Source of the DNA: Lactococcus sp. S-13 | Lineage (GTDB): Bacteria > Bacillota > Bacilli > Lactobacillales > Streptococcaceae | Assembly: GCF_004210295.1 (NCBI RefSeq) | Contig: NZ_SDAK01000001.1 | Location: 372,001 to 436,000, forward strand | Length of the DNA: 64,000 nucleotides | Reading direction: 5' to 3' | Shown: one piece after another, positions 25,301 through 36,621 of the stretch | How the letters are laid out: every line of letters begins with the position of its first letter | How positions within the stretch are numbered: the stretch's first letter is position 1 | The notes under the pieces: generated by a model | Database searches by the model: none | What the model was told of the DNA's origin: nothing | The model's input: the letters and a program-made list of their open reading frames with translations, nothing else | Program-made: the position numbers and the translations under genes

Positions 25301-26074
25301 TTAAATATCATAAAAGGGGTTGGTTGCTGCTTGGCTCTCAAAAATGGTCAAACTTGGCGCAAAGTCGCGAAGTTTATTGGCCACAAGCGGAATAAATGCT
25401 TGTTCAATATAGTGGCCTGGGTCAATCCCTACAAGCCCTGCCGAGAGCATATCATGACCAACGTGGTAATAAATATCTCCAGTAAGATAGGCGTCGGCGC
25501 CTTTTTCTACGGCCTTTTCCCAAAATTTGCCGCCCGATCCTCCACAAAGAGCTAGACGAGAAATTTTTTGATTCAAATCGTGTTCATAGGTCACCAAACG
25601 CAGGTGTTTTAAACCAAAGACCTGTTTGACTTGCTCACTCAACGCTAGAAGGCTGGTTGGCGCAAGATTTCCAATCCGCCCCACTCCTTCATCGTCATCT
25701 AAAATTTCAACATCACTTAGATTGAAAAGTTGACAAAAATAATCATTTAACCCACCGTTTACTACATCAATATTGGTATGACTGGTATAGACAGCAATCC
25801 CTGCGGCAGCTAAATCAAGAACTAATTTTTGTTGCTTATCTAAGCTTGTCAACGCGCTCAATGGACGAAAAATCAGGGGATGTTTCGCGATAATTAACTC
25901 AACACCCAATGCTTTCGCTTCTTGGACGGTCTGCTCTCGAATATCCAAAGTGACCAAAACTTTGGATAAGTTTTGGTGAGGATTGCCGACTTGCAAACCG
26001 ACAGGATCTCCAGCTACGGCCAATTCTTTAGGACAAAATGTTTCATATTTTGCTAACAGTTCACTAATTTTCAC
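25301..26074 (-). CDS. Nif3-like dinuclear metal-centre protein
   Basis: A 257-residue protein of the NIF3/YbgI family, here the short form without the central PII-like insertion present in Bacillus YqfO. Metal-ligand segments are AKHPLIF (H), HTNIDVVNGGLND (H, D) and GIDPGHYIEQ (H, E). The family binds two metal ions in a toroidal hexamer; the reaction is uncertain (GTP cyclohydrolase-like claims exist). Start overlaps the trmK stop by four bases, the neighbourhood conserved in Firmicutes. Confidence 0.92.
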   Translation of the reverse strand: MKISELLAKYETFCPKELAVAGDPVGLQVGNPHQNLSKVLVTLDIREQTVQEAKALGVELIIAKHPLIFRPLSALTSLDKQQKLVLDLAAAGIAVYTSHTNIDVVNGGLNDYFCQLFNLSDVEILDDDEGVGRIGNLAPTSLLALSEQVKQVFGLKHLRLVTYEHDLNQKISRLALCGGSGGKFWEKAVEKGADAYLTGDIYYHVGHDMLSAGLVGIDPGHYIEQAFIPLVANKLRDFAPSLTIFESQAATNPFYDI

Positions 26075-26769
26075 TGGATAGCCTCCGTAATTTCGCTGAT
26101 TTGCTGGAGAATTTGCTGACGCTTTTCTTTTTGCTCTTCTGGCAAACGTTCTAAAATTTTATGTAAGGTCGTTAGTTCTTTTTGCCATTTTTGCTGGAAA
26201 ACTTCTGATTTTTCTTCTGACAAGATGGGGCCAAACATGAGAGATTTTGCTGACGGAACAGAGATTTTGCTGACGGAAATTTCTGAGGGCTCTGCAACGA
26301 TAATTTCGTAAAATTTTCCAGCTTCTAGCAAGATTGCTTCATTTTTAATCATAAAGTGATGATCAAAAAGCCACTGACGTAAGCTATCCTCGTGATTATT
26401 TGGTTGCAAAATCAGCCGTTTTACTGGCGCTAATTTTTCCTGACCAGCATCAAGGATTTCCGAAATCAAAATTCCACCCATGCCAGCAATCACGATGGTA
26501 TCAATCTGATCCGTCAGCTCAATTGCTGCTAGACCGCTGGCTAGTCTGACTTCAATCTGCTGCTGTAAATTCATTTCATTGACCTGATTTTGAGCAATTT
26601 CAAAGGGGCCTTTGACCACTTCGCCAGCAAGAGCAAAATTAATCTGCCCGCTCTGCACCAAATAAGTCGGTAAATAAGCATGGTCAGAGCCAATATCTGC
26701 AACTCTTGCCTGAGGAGCCACAAAACCTGCGACCATTTTCAAACGTTTCGAAAGTTTAATTTCATTCAT
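26071..26769 (-). CDS. trmK: tRNA (adenine(22)-N(1))-methyltransferase TrmK
   Basis: SAM-dependent methyltransferase modifying A22 of tRNA. The 232-residue product shows the Rossmann motif I ARVADIGSDHAYLP, DTIVIAGMGG and LILQPNNHEDSLRQWLFDH. Coupled to the nif3 homologue downstream and overlapping nth upstream. Residues about 162-177 (EISVSKISVPSAK) are encoded by two tandem 20-bp units of the dispersed repeat, which appears to have been accommodated in frame in a surface loop. Confidence 0.93.
   Translation of the reverse strand: MNEIKLSKRLKMVAGFVAPQARVADIGSDHAYLPTYLVQSGQINFALAGEVVKGPFEIAQNQVNEMNLQQQIEVRLASGLAAIELTDQIDTIVIAGMGGILISEILDAGQEKLAPVKRLILQPNNHEDSLRQWLFDHHFMIKNEAILLEAGKFYEIIVAEPSEISVSKISVPSAKSLMFGPILSEEKSEVFQQKWQKELTTLHKILERLPEEQKEKRQQILQQISEITEAIQ
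26240..26277. repeat. Two 20-bp tandem copies of the dispersed repeat inside trmK
   Basis: AGAGATTTTGCTGACGGA occurs at 26240-26257 and again at 26260-26277. The 20-bp period is not a multiple of three, so each copy is read in a different frame. Confidence 0.85.
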
Positions 26770-27418
26770 TTTTTAAGTAGTTCTTTCCAAATTTACAATA
26801 ATCAAGCACAGGACAGGCTGCACATTTCGGCTTTTTTGCGGTACAGTGGTAGCGGCCAAAGAAAATCAAATGATGGTGAGCTTGGATCCATTTTTCCTCG
26901 GGAATCATTTTCATCAATTTTTCTTCCACTTCTAAAACCGTGGCTTTTTGAGCAACAATATCCAAGCGCTTGGACACTCGCTCAACGTGGGTGTCTACAG
27001 CAATCCCTGGAATTCCGTAAGCTTCTGCCAATACAACATTGGCTGTCTTGCGCCCCACTCCGGGCAAGGTTTGTAATAATTTTTTATCTCTTGGTAAGTC
27101 AGGTAAGTCATCTTTAAACTCAGTGGTCAAAAGTTGTGCCGTCCGCAAGATGTTTTTGGCCTTCGTTTTGTAGAGTCCAATTGTCCTAATCAAGTTTTCG
27201 ATGGCCACAAGGTCAGCTTGAGCCATTGCTTGTGCATCTGGAAATTCAGCGAACAAGGCAGGTGTCGCTTTGTTGACCCCTTTATCTGTGGCTTGCGCGG
27301 ATAAAATCGTGGCCACGAGCAGCTGAAAAGGCGTTTCCCAATTGAGTTCGCCATGGGCTTGGGGAAACATTTCTTCAATAATTGTTAAAACTTCAAGATA
27401 TTTTTTCTTACTTAACAT
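26762..27418 (-). CDS. nth: Endonuclease III
   Basis: DNA glycosylase/AP lyase for oxidised pyrimidines. The 218-residue product has the helix-hairpin-helix LPGVGRKTANVVL with the catalytic Lys, the catalytic Asp in VDTHVERVSKRL, and a C-terminal 4Fe-4S motif CTAKKPKCAACPVLDYC. Stop overlaps the trmK start. Lies between dnaD and trmK, as in other Lactobacillales. Confidence 0.95.
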   Translation of the reverse strand: MLSKKKYLEVLTIIEEMFPQAHGELNWETPFQLLVATILSAQATDKGVNKATPALFAEFPDAQAMAQADLVAIENLIRTIGLYKTKAKNILRTAQLLTTEFKDDLPDLPRDKKLLQTLPGVGRKTANVVLAEAYGIPGIAVDTHVERVSKRLDIVAQKATVLEVEEKLMKMIPEEKWIQAHHHLIFFGRYHCTAKKPKCAACPVLDYCKFGKNYLKNE

Positions 27419-27435
27419 AATTTTTATTCTGTTAT

Positions 27436-28107
27436 CTAGCTATTCCAAGGGCCGTCTAAAGGGATATAGAAATCTTGTTGAGGCTGATTTTTCTTAGCTT
27501 CTTGTCGTTCTGATTGCCGTTCTTCAACAGCTTGGAGCGATTGAATCCCTTCATTTTTCCAATTGCGTAAGATGGCTTTGATATAATTAAGTGAAACCTT
27601 TCGATTGAGCACAGCTTCCCGGAGAGCCTGTTTGATAAGATTCATTTCATAATGATCTTCAAAAAGCCACGCACGTAGCTCTTCAAGTTGCACAGGTGAA
27701 ATCATCCCCATTTCCGCTTCAAAAATGCTGACAAGCTCTTTGAGTTGCCCTTCACCTTCTTGATTTTTTTCTTCTGAAAGTGGCTGACTTTGCTGAGTTG
27801 AATGTGTCAATTCATCTAAGCGTTTGAACACAGGGCTGATGTCAAAAAAGGTTTCTGTTTCTCCGTCAATCTCAATCAACGTTACCTTCATTGCCCCAAA
27901 TTTTGCCAAATGATCAATTGCTTGGTTGACTTCAGTTAGATTTTTTCCTGTCCGTGTCGCAATTTCACTTGGTGCAATTTCTCGATTTTCAAAAAAATAA
28001 AGCCACACTAAAAAATCAAAAGCCGAGGGAAAAAGTTGGCTAAAATGCGCCAAAATTAAACTGGGCAAAACCAAATGTCCTTTGCTATATTCATCGTAAT
28101 AATCCAT
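27436..28107 (-). CDS. dnaD: DnaD-family primosomal protein
   Basis: Replication initiation/restart protein of about 223 residues. The N-terminal winged-helix DDBH1 domain (MDYYDEYSKGHLVLPSLILA) and the C-terminal DDBH2 domain (FEAEMGMISPVQLEELRAW, LIKQALREAVLNRKVSLNYI then KAILRNWKNEGI) are present. The ATG at 28107 is six bases after TATAAT, with no ribosome-binding site, so translation is probably leaderless; the longer upstream frame would begin before the promoter. nth follows at 17 bases. Confidence 0.92.
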   Translation of the reverse strand: MDYYDEYSKGHLVLPSLILAHFSQLFPSAFDFLVWLYFFENREIAPSEIATRTGKNLTEVNQAIDHLAKFGAMKVTLIEIDGETETFFDISPVFKRLDELTHSTQQSQPLSEEKNQEGEGQLKELVSIFEAEMGMISPVQLEELRAWLFEDHYEMNLIKQALREAVLNRKVSLNYIKAILRNWKNEGIQSLQAVEERQSERQEAKKNQPQQDFYIPLDGPWNS

Positions 28108-28113
28108 AAACCC

Positions 28114-28145
28114 ATTATAACAAATCCACCGCAATTTTGCTGTGG
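28114..28145 (-). promoter_or_regulatory. Extended -10 promoter and palindrome upstream of dnaD
   Basis: TGTTATAAT (extended -10; TATAAT at 28114-28119) lies six bases before the dnaD ATG. A near-perfect inverted repeat CCACAGCAA-AA-TTGCGGTGG (28126-28145, one mismatch) covers the -35 side and could be an operator. Confidence 0.6.
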
Positions 28146-28176
28146 AAAATTGTCTAAACTTGCTCCTCAAGACAAC

Positions 28177-28199
28177 AAAAAAGCGCCGTAGCGCCTTTT
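28177..28199 (-). terminator. Terminator after pyrC
   Basis: AAAGGCGC-TAC-GGCGCTTTTTT (one-base bulge) on the minus strand, overlapping the pyrC stop. Confidence 0.7.
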
Positions 28200-29469
28200 A
28201 TTTTTGTGTGTAGACAATTTTTCCATTGCAAATCGTGTATTTGACTTGACCGCGTACTTTTTGATTGATAAAAGGCGAATTTGTCGCTTTAGAATCAAAT
28301 GTCTCTGCCACTTGATAATCATTTTCGCTATCAAATAAAACAATGTCCGCAGGACCATTTTCAGCCAAATAACCCGCATCAAACTGATAAAGATCCGCTG
28401 GATTAGTCGTCATTTTTTGCAATAACTCCATCAAAGTCAGATGTTTGGGTGCGACCAGATGCGTCAAACCAAGTTGTAATGAGGTTTCCAAACCAATCAT
28501 TCCAGAAGGAGCTTGTTGGAGAGCGACAGCCTTTTCTTCATGAGTATGTGGGGCATGATCGGTTGCGATGATATCAATCGTTCCGTCTTGAAGTCCCAAA
28601 ATGATTTTCTCAATATCTGTTTGCCGGCGTAAAGGCGGATTGAGTTTGGCGTTTGTCCCTTGCTCTAATACGGCTTGTTCAGTGATTGAAAAATGCTGAG
28701 GAGTTACTTCTCCAGTAATTTTCGCTCCCAATTTTTTAGCAAAGCGGACAAGTTCGACTGATTCGCCCGCTGACAAATGTTGCAAATGCAAACGCGCGCC
28801 TGTTTCATAAGCAATCATAGCATCTCGCGCAAGCATACTGTACTCTGATACAGTTGGCGCGCCTGTAAAGCCACATTGATGCGCCACTTCACCATCATTA
28901 ACACCCAAAGTGCCGATAAGATTAGGATCCTCTTCATGAATCGATAAGAGACTATTGGTTTTTAGAGCTTTTTGCAGCGCTTGCCGCAAAACTCCAGCAT
29001 TTGTCAAGGGAATCCCATCATCAGAAAATCCTACCGCCCCTGCTTCCAAAAGGGCTTCAAAGTCAGTCAAATTGCTCCCGTCAAACGCCTGAGTAATTGA
29101 ACCCACCGCCTTGATGTGAATCGCCTCTTTTTGAGCTAACGCCAACGTTTCTTTAAGCACACCAGCTTCTGACAGGATTGGTTGAGTGTTGGCCATCATC
29201 ACCACCGTAGTAAAACCGCCTGCTGCTGCTGCTTTGGCCCCTGTATGAATCGTTTCTTTGTGTGTCTGCCCAGGTTCACGGAAATGGACGTGGACATCAA
29301 TCAAGCCCGGTGCTACAACTAATCCTGTTGCATCAATCACCTCAGCTTTTGGCGCCGTCAAATTTGGACCAATTTTGACAATTTTATCTCCTTCAACCAG
29401 CAAATCAGCGATTTGATCATAAGCTGATTTGGGGTCAATGATGCGACCATTTTTGATTAGTAAGCTCAT
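28198..29469 (-). CDS. pyrC: Dihydroorotase
   Basis: Zinc amidohydrolase that closes carbamoyl-aspartate to dihydroorotate in pyrimidine synthesis. The 423-residue class I enzyme has [16 protein letters not shown] near residue 60 (metal His pair), [12 protein letters not shown], and the catalytic Asp region [14 protein letters not shown]. Second gene of a pyrE-pyrC unit controlled by the PyrR attenuator before pyrE; the intercistronic gap holds a three-copy repeat array. Confidence 0.96.
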   Translation of the reverse strand: MSLLIKNGRIIDPKSAYDQIADLLVEGDKIVKIGPNLTAPKAEVIDATGLVVAPGLIDVHVHFREPGQTHKETIHTGAKAAAAGGFTTVVMMANTQPILSEAGVLKETLALAQKEAIHIKAVGSITQAFDGSNLTDFEALLEAGAVGFSDDGIPLTNAGVLRQALQKALKTNSLLSIHEEDPNLIGTLGVNDGEVAHQCGFTGAPTVSEYSMLARDAMIAYETGARLHLQHLSAGESVELVRFAKKLGAKITGEVTPQHFSITEQAVLEQGTNAKLNPPLRRQTDIEKIILGLQDGTIDIIATDHAPHTHEEKAVALQQAPSGMIGLETSLQLGLTHLVAPKHLTLMELLQKMTTNPADLYQFDAGYLAENGPADIVLFDSENDYQVAETFDSKATNSPFINQKVRGQVKYTICNGKIVYTQK

Positions 29470-29539
29470 TTATTCTCCTTAAAAGCACTGACGGTTTTTT
29501 TTATTGCCCACTTCACTGACATCACGCCTTTTACAAATC

Positions 29540-29617
29540 CGTCAGTAAATTCTCTTCCGAAATTGATTTTCGTCAGCAATTTCTCTGGGAAATTAGATTT
29601 CCGTCAGCAAATTTTCT
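29540..29617. repeat. Three-copy array of the dispersed repeat, exact 31-bp period
   Basis: CGTCAGTAAATTCTCT at 29540, CGTCAGCAATTTCTCT at 29571 and CGTCAGCAAATTTTCT at 29602, in the pyrE-pyrC intercistronic gap. The 15-base spacers resemble each other (CCGAAATTGATTT and GGGAAATTAGATT). Confidence 0.88.
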
Positions 29618-29634
29618 TCTCTAATTCTATTTTT

Positions 29635-30264
29635 TTAATCTTGCCAAGTGTCTTGGTTGGCTTTAAATTTCTTGAGCAACTCCAGCTCATCTGCCGTTAC
29701 ATAGCCGGTCTCTTGAGCGTGTTCAATGAGTTCAGAATAAGTTGTCAATGTTGCCAATTTGACTCCTGCGTCAGCAAATTTTGTCGTCGCCTTCTCCAAC
29801 TCATAAGTAAAGATAGCCACTACACCAAGCACATCAGCACCCTCGCGCTCTGCCGCCGCAACAGCTTCCAGCACTGAGCCTCCAGTGGAAATTAAATCTT
29901 CAACAACCACCATTTTTTGCCCCTTGCTCACGCGACCTTCGACTTGATTGCCTGCCCCATGATCCTTAGGTTTGCTGCGAATATAAGCAAAAGGTAATTT
30001 CAGATAATCCGCAATAATTGCCCCATGCGGAATTCCCGCTGTTGCTGTTCCCGCAATGACTTCTACCTCTGGAAATTCTTTTTGGATTAAATCCGCAAAA
30101 CCACGCTCAATCTGTGTGCGCACCTCTGGATAAGCCAAAGTCACTCGATTATCTGTATAAATCGGCGATTTAATCCCCGAAGCCCAAGTAAATGGCGCAC
30201 TTGGCGAAAGACTAACCGCCTTGATTTCCAACAAATCCGCTGCAATTGCTTTTGATAATGACAT
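29635..30264 (-). CDS. pyrE: Orotate phosphoribosyltransferase
   Basis: Makes orotidine 5'-phosphate from orotate and PRPP. The 209-residue product carries the PRPP loop [18 protein letters not shown] and the flexible loop [14 protein letters not shown]. The ATG at 30264 follows AAGGAGG; fifteen further upstream codons in frame lie in the attenuator and are not expected to be translated. First gene of pyrE-pyrC. Confidence 0.96.
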   Translation of the reverse strand: MSLSKAIAADLLEIKAVSLSPSAPFTWASGIKSPIYTDNRVTLAYPEVRTQIERGFADLIQKEFPEVEVIAGTATAGIPHGAIIADYLKLPFAYIRSKPKDHGAGNQVEGRVSKGQKMVVVEDLISTGGSVLEAVAAAEREGADVLGVVAIFTYELEKATTKFADAGVKLATLTTYSELIEHAQETGYVTADELELLKKFKANQDTWQD

Positions 30265-30298
30265 ATTTTCCTCCTTGACTTTGACCAAATGATCAGCA

Positions 30299-30536
30299 AC
30301 AAAAAACACTTGCCAGAAATTCTAGCAAGCGTCAAAAATACTCAAAATTATTTTGCAAAATCACTGACGAATCGTCAGCAACTTACAAAAGTGATTTTTC
30401 CTGATTTCAAACCTTGCTAGCCTCTCTGGACTATCCTAGCTTCTGCTAAGACAGGGACAAATGACCGTTGTCAGTTTGTACCCTAAATTAAAAGTTTCTT
30501 TCCCATCAGTTTAACAAAATTTACAAAATTTTGCAA
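30299..30536 (-). promoter_or_regulatory. PyrR-binding attenuator and promoter of pyrE-pyrC
   Basis: Promoter TTGCAA (30531-30536), 17-bp spacer, TAAACT (30508-30513). The leader contains the PyrR-binding loop AGTCCAGAGAGGCT (30432-30419), matching the consensus ARUCCNGNGAGGYU. The terminator CTTGCTAGAATTTCTGGCAAG with a T-run (30329-30309) competes with an antiterminator through CTAGCAAG just after the PyrR site. UMP-bound PyrR should favour termination. Confidence 0.92.
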
Positions 30537-30552
30537 GCCCCAAAAACCCAGC

Positions 30553-33303
<2,751 letters not shown>

Positions 33304-33344
33304 CTATAATATTTCTGCGTGTACAGTCCCAAACGTTAGGCACT

Positions 33345-33437
33345 TTAAAGAAGGTGATAAAAACGGAAAATTGTTCTTATCACGTTAATTATCGGGGGCC
33401 TATCAGGCTCGGGACTATTAATACTCTGGGATTCCAT
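33345..33437 (-). CDS. 29-codon leader ORF upstream of mgtA (mgtL-like candidate)
   Basis: Reading the minus strand from ATG 33437 gives 28 further codons before TAA (33345-33347). A strong ribosome-binding site, AAAGGAGGTG, lies upstream (GGAGG at 33449-33453). The peptide begins MESQSIN, then SPEPDRPP, and ends IFRYHLL. The acidic/proline run is reminiscent of enterobacterial MgtL (EPDP motif), whose translation is sensitive to Mg2+ because such nascent chains destabilise the ribosome. The ORF lies after the M-box terminator, so it is present only in readthrough mRNA. Inside it AGTCCC (33411-33416) can pair with GGGACT downstream of its stop (33325-33330), and GTGATAA with TTATCAC. Existence as a translated ORF is a prediction. 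Confidence 0.65.
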   Translation of the reverse strand: MESQSINSPEPDRPPIINVIRTIFRFYHLL

Positions 33438-33465
33438 TTCCGTTTCCACCTCCTTTTTTAAATAC

Positions 33466-33720
33466 AAAAAACCTTGCCTACAAAACTTGAACGTAGGCAA
33501 GGGAATAATTCCAAAAAAGATACCACTACTATAGAGCGAATCAGTTACAAGCTATCGTTCAAGCTTTAGCTCCGCAGGGCAATGTTGTTGCACTATTTCA
33601 TGCCTTGTTTTTCGACATGAACTGTTGGCCCTCTCATCGTGTCTCCACGACTCTGCGGCAGCAACCCGTATCCCTGCGGTAGCCTCACCTACCGACAGTT
33701 ATGCCATAGACATAACTATT
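33466..33720 (-). promoter_or_regulatory. M-box (ykoK-type) magnesium riboswitch and terminator before mgtA
   Basis: Minus-strand aptamer (about 33720-33528) shows GTCGGTAGGTGAGGCTACCG, GGTTGCTGCC, GGAGACACGATGAGAGGGCC and, near its 3' end, GGAGCTAAAGCTTGAACG, all conserved M-box elements. It is followed by a perfect terminator, CCTTGCCTAC-N11-GTAGGCAAGG plus TTTTTT (33502-33466). Mg2+ binding should promote termination. Confidence 0.93.
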
Positions 33721-33723
33721 TTT

Positions 33724-33752
33724 ATTATAGCTATTATCTCTTTCTTTGTCAA
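33724..33752 (-). promoter_or_regulatory. Consensus promoter of the M-box/mgtA transcript
   Basis: TTGACA (33747-33752), 17-bp spacer, TATAAT (33724-33729): a perfect sigma-A-type promoter, with transcription expected to start near 33717 at the foot of the aptamer. Confidence 0.9.
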
Positions 33753-33777
33753 TCTTTATTATTTTATTGAGCCCTTG

Positions 33778-35691
33778 CTACCCTTCCAAATTTTCCAATT
33801 CTTCCATAGCAAGTAGCAAAGCCATTTCGATGTCCTCTTTTTCGGCACTGAGCTCGTCGATTTCTGCTTGCAGAGCGCCCAGTTTTACAAAATCTTCTGG
33901 ATTTTCATGCATTTCCGCTATCAAATCAGAAATTTTTTGCTCGATTTCTGACAATTGAGTTTCGCAGGAAGCCACTTCCCGTTCTACCTTACGTCGTAAT
34001 TTTTGCGCTTCCTTCTGTGCTGAAAAATCTTGTTGAGCGACCGTTTCGATCGTTTTCACCTCATTTTCAGATGAAGCCTCCATTGCATTTTCTTCTTTTT
34101 TCTCCAAATAATAATCATAATCACCCAGAAAAACTTGACTCCCTTGCGCTGAAATTTCCAAAACCTTTGTCGCCACACGATTGATAAAATATCGGTCATG
34201 AGAAACGAACAAAATCGTTCCAGCAAACTCAATCAACGCATTTTCCAAAACTTCCCGCGAATCAATATCCAAATGATTTGTTGGCTCATCTAAAACCAAG
34301 AAATTGTCGTGATCCATGGCCAACTTTGCAAGTAAAAGCCGTGCTTTCTCACCACCCGAAAGCATCCCAACCGTCTTTTTCACATCATCACCGCTGAAGA
34401 GAAAAGCACCCAACATATTACGAATTTCCACCTCATTAAGCAGACGATGTTCGTTCCACAACTCATCCAGAACTGTGTTAGAGGGAGTCAAGCGTCCCTG
34501 CTCCTGATCATAATAACCAACGGTGACATTCGCGCCTAACTTAGCCTCACCCGCCAAGAAAGGAAGCTGACCAACAATCGATTTAATCAACGTTGTCTTA
34601 CCAATCCCGTTCGGACCAACAATCGCTAACGCCTCACCTTTACGTTCATCAATATTAATCGGGGCAGCAAGCATCTTATCTTCATAACCAACTGCAGCAT
34701 CCGTCACCGTCAACACGACATTTCCTGATGTTTTCTCTGGAGTAAAAGTCACATGGGCCGACTTCTCATCACTTGTTGGAGCGTCCAAGCGTGCCATTTT
34801 TTCTAATTTCTTACGTCGCGATTGGGCCATTTTTGTGGTTGATGCTCGTACCAAATTTCGGGCTACATAATCTTCTAATTTAGCAATTTCTTTCTGTTGC
34901 TTTTCAAAATTCTTCATTTCGAGTAGCAATTTTTGTTCTCGCAGCTCTACATAACGTGAATAATTTCCTGAAAAACGTGTCAATTCACCACGTGATAATT
35001 CCAAAACTTCATTGACTACTTTATCCAAAAAATAGCGGTCATGACTAACAATTAACAAACTTCCATCATAGTTTTTCAGGTAATTTTCCAACCAAGCCAA
35101 CGTTTCGATGTCCAAATGGTTCGTTGGTTCATCCAAAATCAAAAGTTGTGGTTTTTCCAAAAGCATTTTCGCTAAAGCAAGTCGTGTTTTTTGACCACCC
35201 GATAAGCTAGAAATCTCCCGCTCCCACATGGTTTGGTCAAAACGAAAACCATTCAAGACTGAGCGAATTTCAGCTTCATAAGTAAAACCATTTTGCGCAC
35301 GAAAACGTTCTGATAAAGCATCATAGCGTTCCATAAGAGCCGATAAGTCATCGCCAGTCAATTCTCCCATTTGCTCTTCCATTTGGCGCAACTGCTTTTC
35401 CAATTGGCGCAAACTCTCAAAAACAGTCAGCATTTCAGCAAAAATCGTCCGCTCTGAACGAAGCCCCGTATCCTGAGCCAAATAATTCATCGTCAATTCT
35501 TTAATTTTAGAAATTGTTCCTTGACTTGCTTCTTCAACCCCCGCAATAATTTTAAGCAAGGTTGATTTTCCCGCACCATTTCGTCCAACCAAAGCCATCC
35601 GTGAATGGTCTTGCAAACTAAAATTGATATTTTCAAATAAAACATCGCTCCCAAATGTTCGTGCGATTCCATTTCCTTGCAGTAAAATCAT
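33778..35691 (-). CDS. ABC-F family ATP-binding protein
   Basis: A cytosolic ABC-F protein of about 637 residues with two ATPase domains and no membrane segment. Domain 1: GRNGAGKST, LSGGQKTRLALAK, LLILDEPTNHLD; domain 2: GPNGIGKTT, LSGGEKARLLLAK, FLVLDEPTNHLD. The inter-domain linker (KQQKEIAKLEDYVARNLVRA) is rich in charged helices and the C-terminus is a coiled coil (about residues 560-637). ABC-F proteins act on stalled ribosomes or protect against antibiotics. The ATG at 35691 is chosen after AGGAAAC. Subfamily looks like the YdiF/Uup group, not assigned further. Confidence 0.9.
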   Translation of the reverse strand: MILLQGNGIARTFGSDVLFENINFSLQDHSRMALVGRNGAGKSTLLKIIAGVEEASQGTISKIKELTMNYLAQDTGLRSERTIFAEMLTVFESLRQLEKQLRQMEEQMGELTGDDLSALMERYDALSERFRAQNGFTYEAEIRSVLNGFRFDQTMWEREISSLSGGQKTRLALAKMLLEKPQLLILDEPTNHLDIETLAWLENYLKNYDGSLLIVSHDRYFLDKVVNEVLELSRGELTRFSGNYSRYVELREQKLLLEMKNFEKQQKEIAKLEDYVARNLVRASTTKMAQSRRKKLEKMARLDAPTSDEKSAHVTFTPEKTSGNVVLTVTDAAVGYEDKMLAAPINIDERKGEALAIVGPNGIGKTTLIKSIVGQLPFLAGEAKLGANVTVGYYDQEQGRLTPSNTVLDELWNEHRLLNEVEIRNMLGAFLFSGDDVKKTVGMLSGGEKARLLLAKLAMDHDNFLVLDEPTNHLDIDSREVLENALIEFAGTILFVSHDRYFINRVATKVLEISAQGSQVFLGDYDYYLEKKEENAMEASSENEVKTIETVAQQDFSAQKEAQKLRRKVEREVASCETQLSEIEQKISDLIAEMHENPEDFVKLGALQAEIDELSAEKEDIEMALLLAMEELENLEG

Positions 35692-35837
35692 GTTTCCTAA
35701 TCCTTTTATAAAAGCTGAAGCTTTCACTTCATCTTTATTTTTCTTTACTCTTTATTGCCTGACTTTAGCAGACGCGTATCCCTTCATTATACCATTTCAA
35801 GTCCGTTTTTTGTGATTTTCATTATTTATGTTGCTTT

Positions 35838-35859
35838 AAAAAAGAGAGCATCTGCTCTC
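35838..35859 (-). terminator. Terminator of the pilus operon
   Basis: GAGAGCA-GA-TGCTCTC followed by TTTTTT on the minus strand, after the last pilus gene. Confidence 0.85.
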
Positions 35860-35901
35860 CACTCAAATTAAAACCACTGCCTTAAAAACTTTCTCACGAT
35901 T

Positions 35902-36621
35902 TCATCTTTTCCATTTCTTTACCAATAAAATATCGCCCAACAAAAGTAAAGCACCTCCTAAAGCAATCAGTAGTGAAAATTTCACTCCTGTTTTTGGAAG
36001 ATATTTTTGAAAAACATTCAATTTTTTCGTCTCTTTTCTCCCCGTCTTCTGTGAAATTCCTCTTTTTTCAAAGGCTTCAAATTCTGCTGGATCTACGCTC
36101 GATTTGGGATACAGATAAACAGTATCTTTAGTCTCTATACCTGTGGAGTCAGGCAAGGGCAACCTCACCACAACGGGAGGCGAAGCTTGTGAAAGTTTGA
36201 GCATCGGATTTGGCTGCTCACTAATCAAATAGTCACCATCCAGTAACATCATGGTCGCCATACCGTTTTTATCAGTGACTAATTCTTGTGGGCTTCCAAC
36301 TAAACGATAAGTCGAAGGATTGAGATTTTCCGTCGCTACATCACGAGCTGCTCCTGTTGGGACAAACTGCTGTACAATATAATGAATTCCAGCTATCGGC
36401 GACAATTGATTGCCTAGATTATCAATTGGAAGATTATTGATTTTCTGCCCATCATCAGTTGTTTGTGAGGGGATAAAGCCCGTTGCACCAGCAGTCAATC
36501 CATATTTGACGATGACTAGCTGTTGGGTATGTACCTCTTCAGCTAAACTATTTTTTGTAAACACAACATTTCCCAGAAAAAGGAGTAAAATCATCCAGCT
36601 ATATTTCATTTTGTGCATCAT
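35902..36621 (-). CDS. Minor (probably basal) pilin, LPKTG-anchored
   Basis: A surface protein of about 239 residues: signal peptide MKYSWMILLLFLGNVVFTKNS, a pilin-type N-terminal domain (QLVIVKYGLTAGATGF), a YPK motif in YLYPKSSVDP, and a C-terminal sorting signal LPKTG followed by a hydrophobic helix and KKWKR. Last gene of the pilus operon; its ATG overlaps the sortase stop (ATGA), so translation is coupled. Small size and position fit a basal pilin that is attached to the wall by the housekeeping sortase; it resembles the lactococcal YhhB type by context. The YPK-like motif means it might also be polymerised. Confidence 0.85.
   Translation of the reverse strand: MMHKMKYSWMILLLFLGNVVFTKNSLAEEVHTQQLVIVKYGLTAGATGFIPSQTTDDGQKINNLPIDNLGNQLSPIAGIHYIVQQFVPTGAARDVATENLNPSTYRLVGSPQELVTDKNGMATMMLLDGDYLISEQPNPMLKLSQASPPVVVRLPLPDSTGIETKDTVYLYPKSSVDPAEFEAFEKRGISQKTGRKETKKLNVFQKYLPKTGVKFSLLIALGGALLLLGDILLVKKWKR

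Noticed and set aside
29540-29617. Regularly spaced 16-bp repeats as a minimal CRISPR array
   Set aside because: Repeats are too short, spacers are only 15 bases and similar to each other, and the same unit is scattered at many gene ends.
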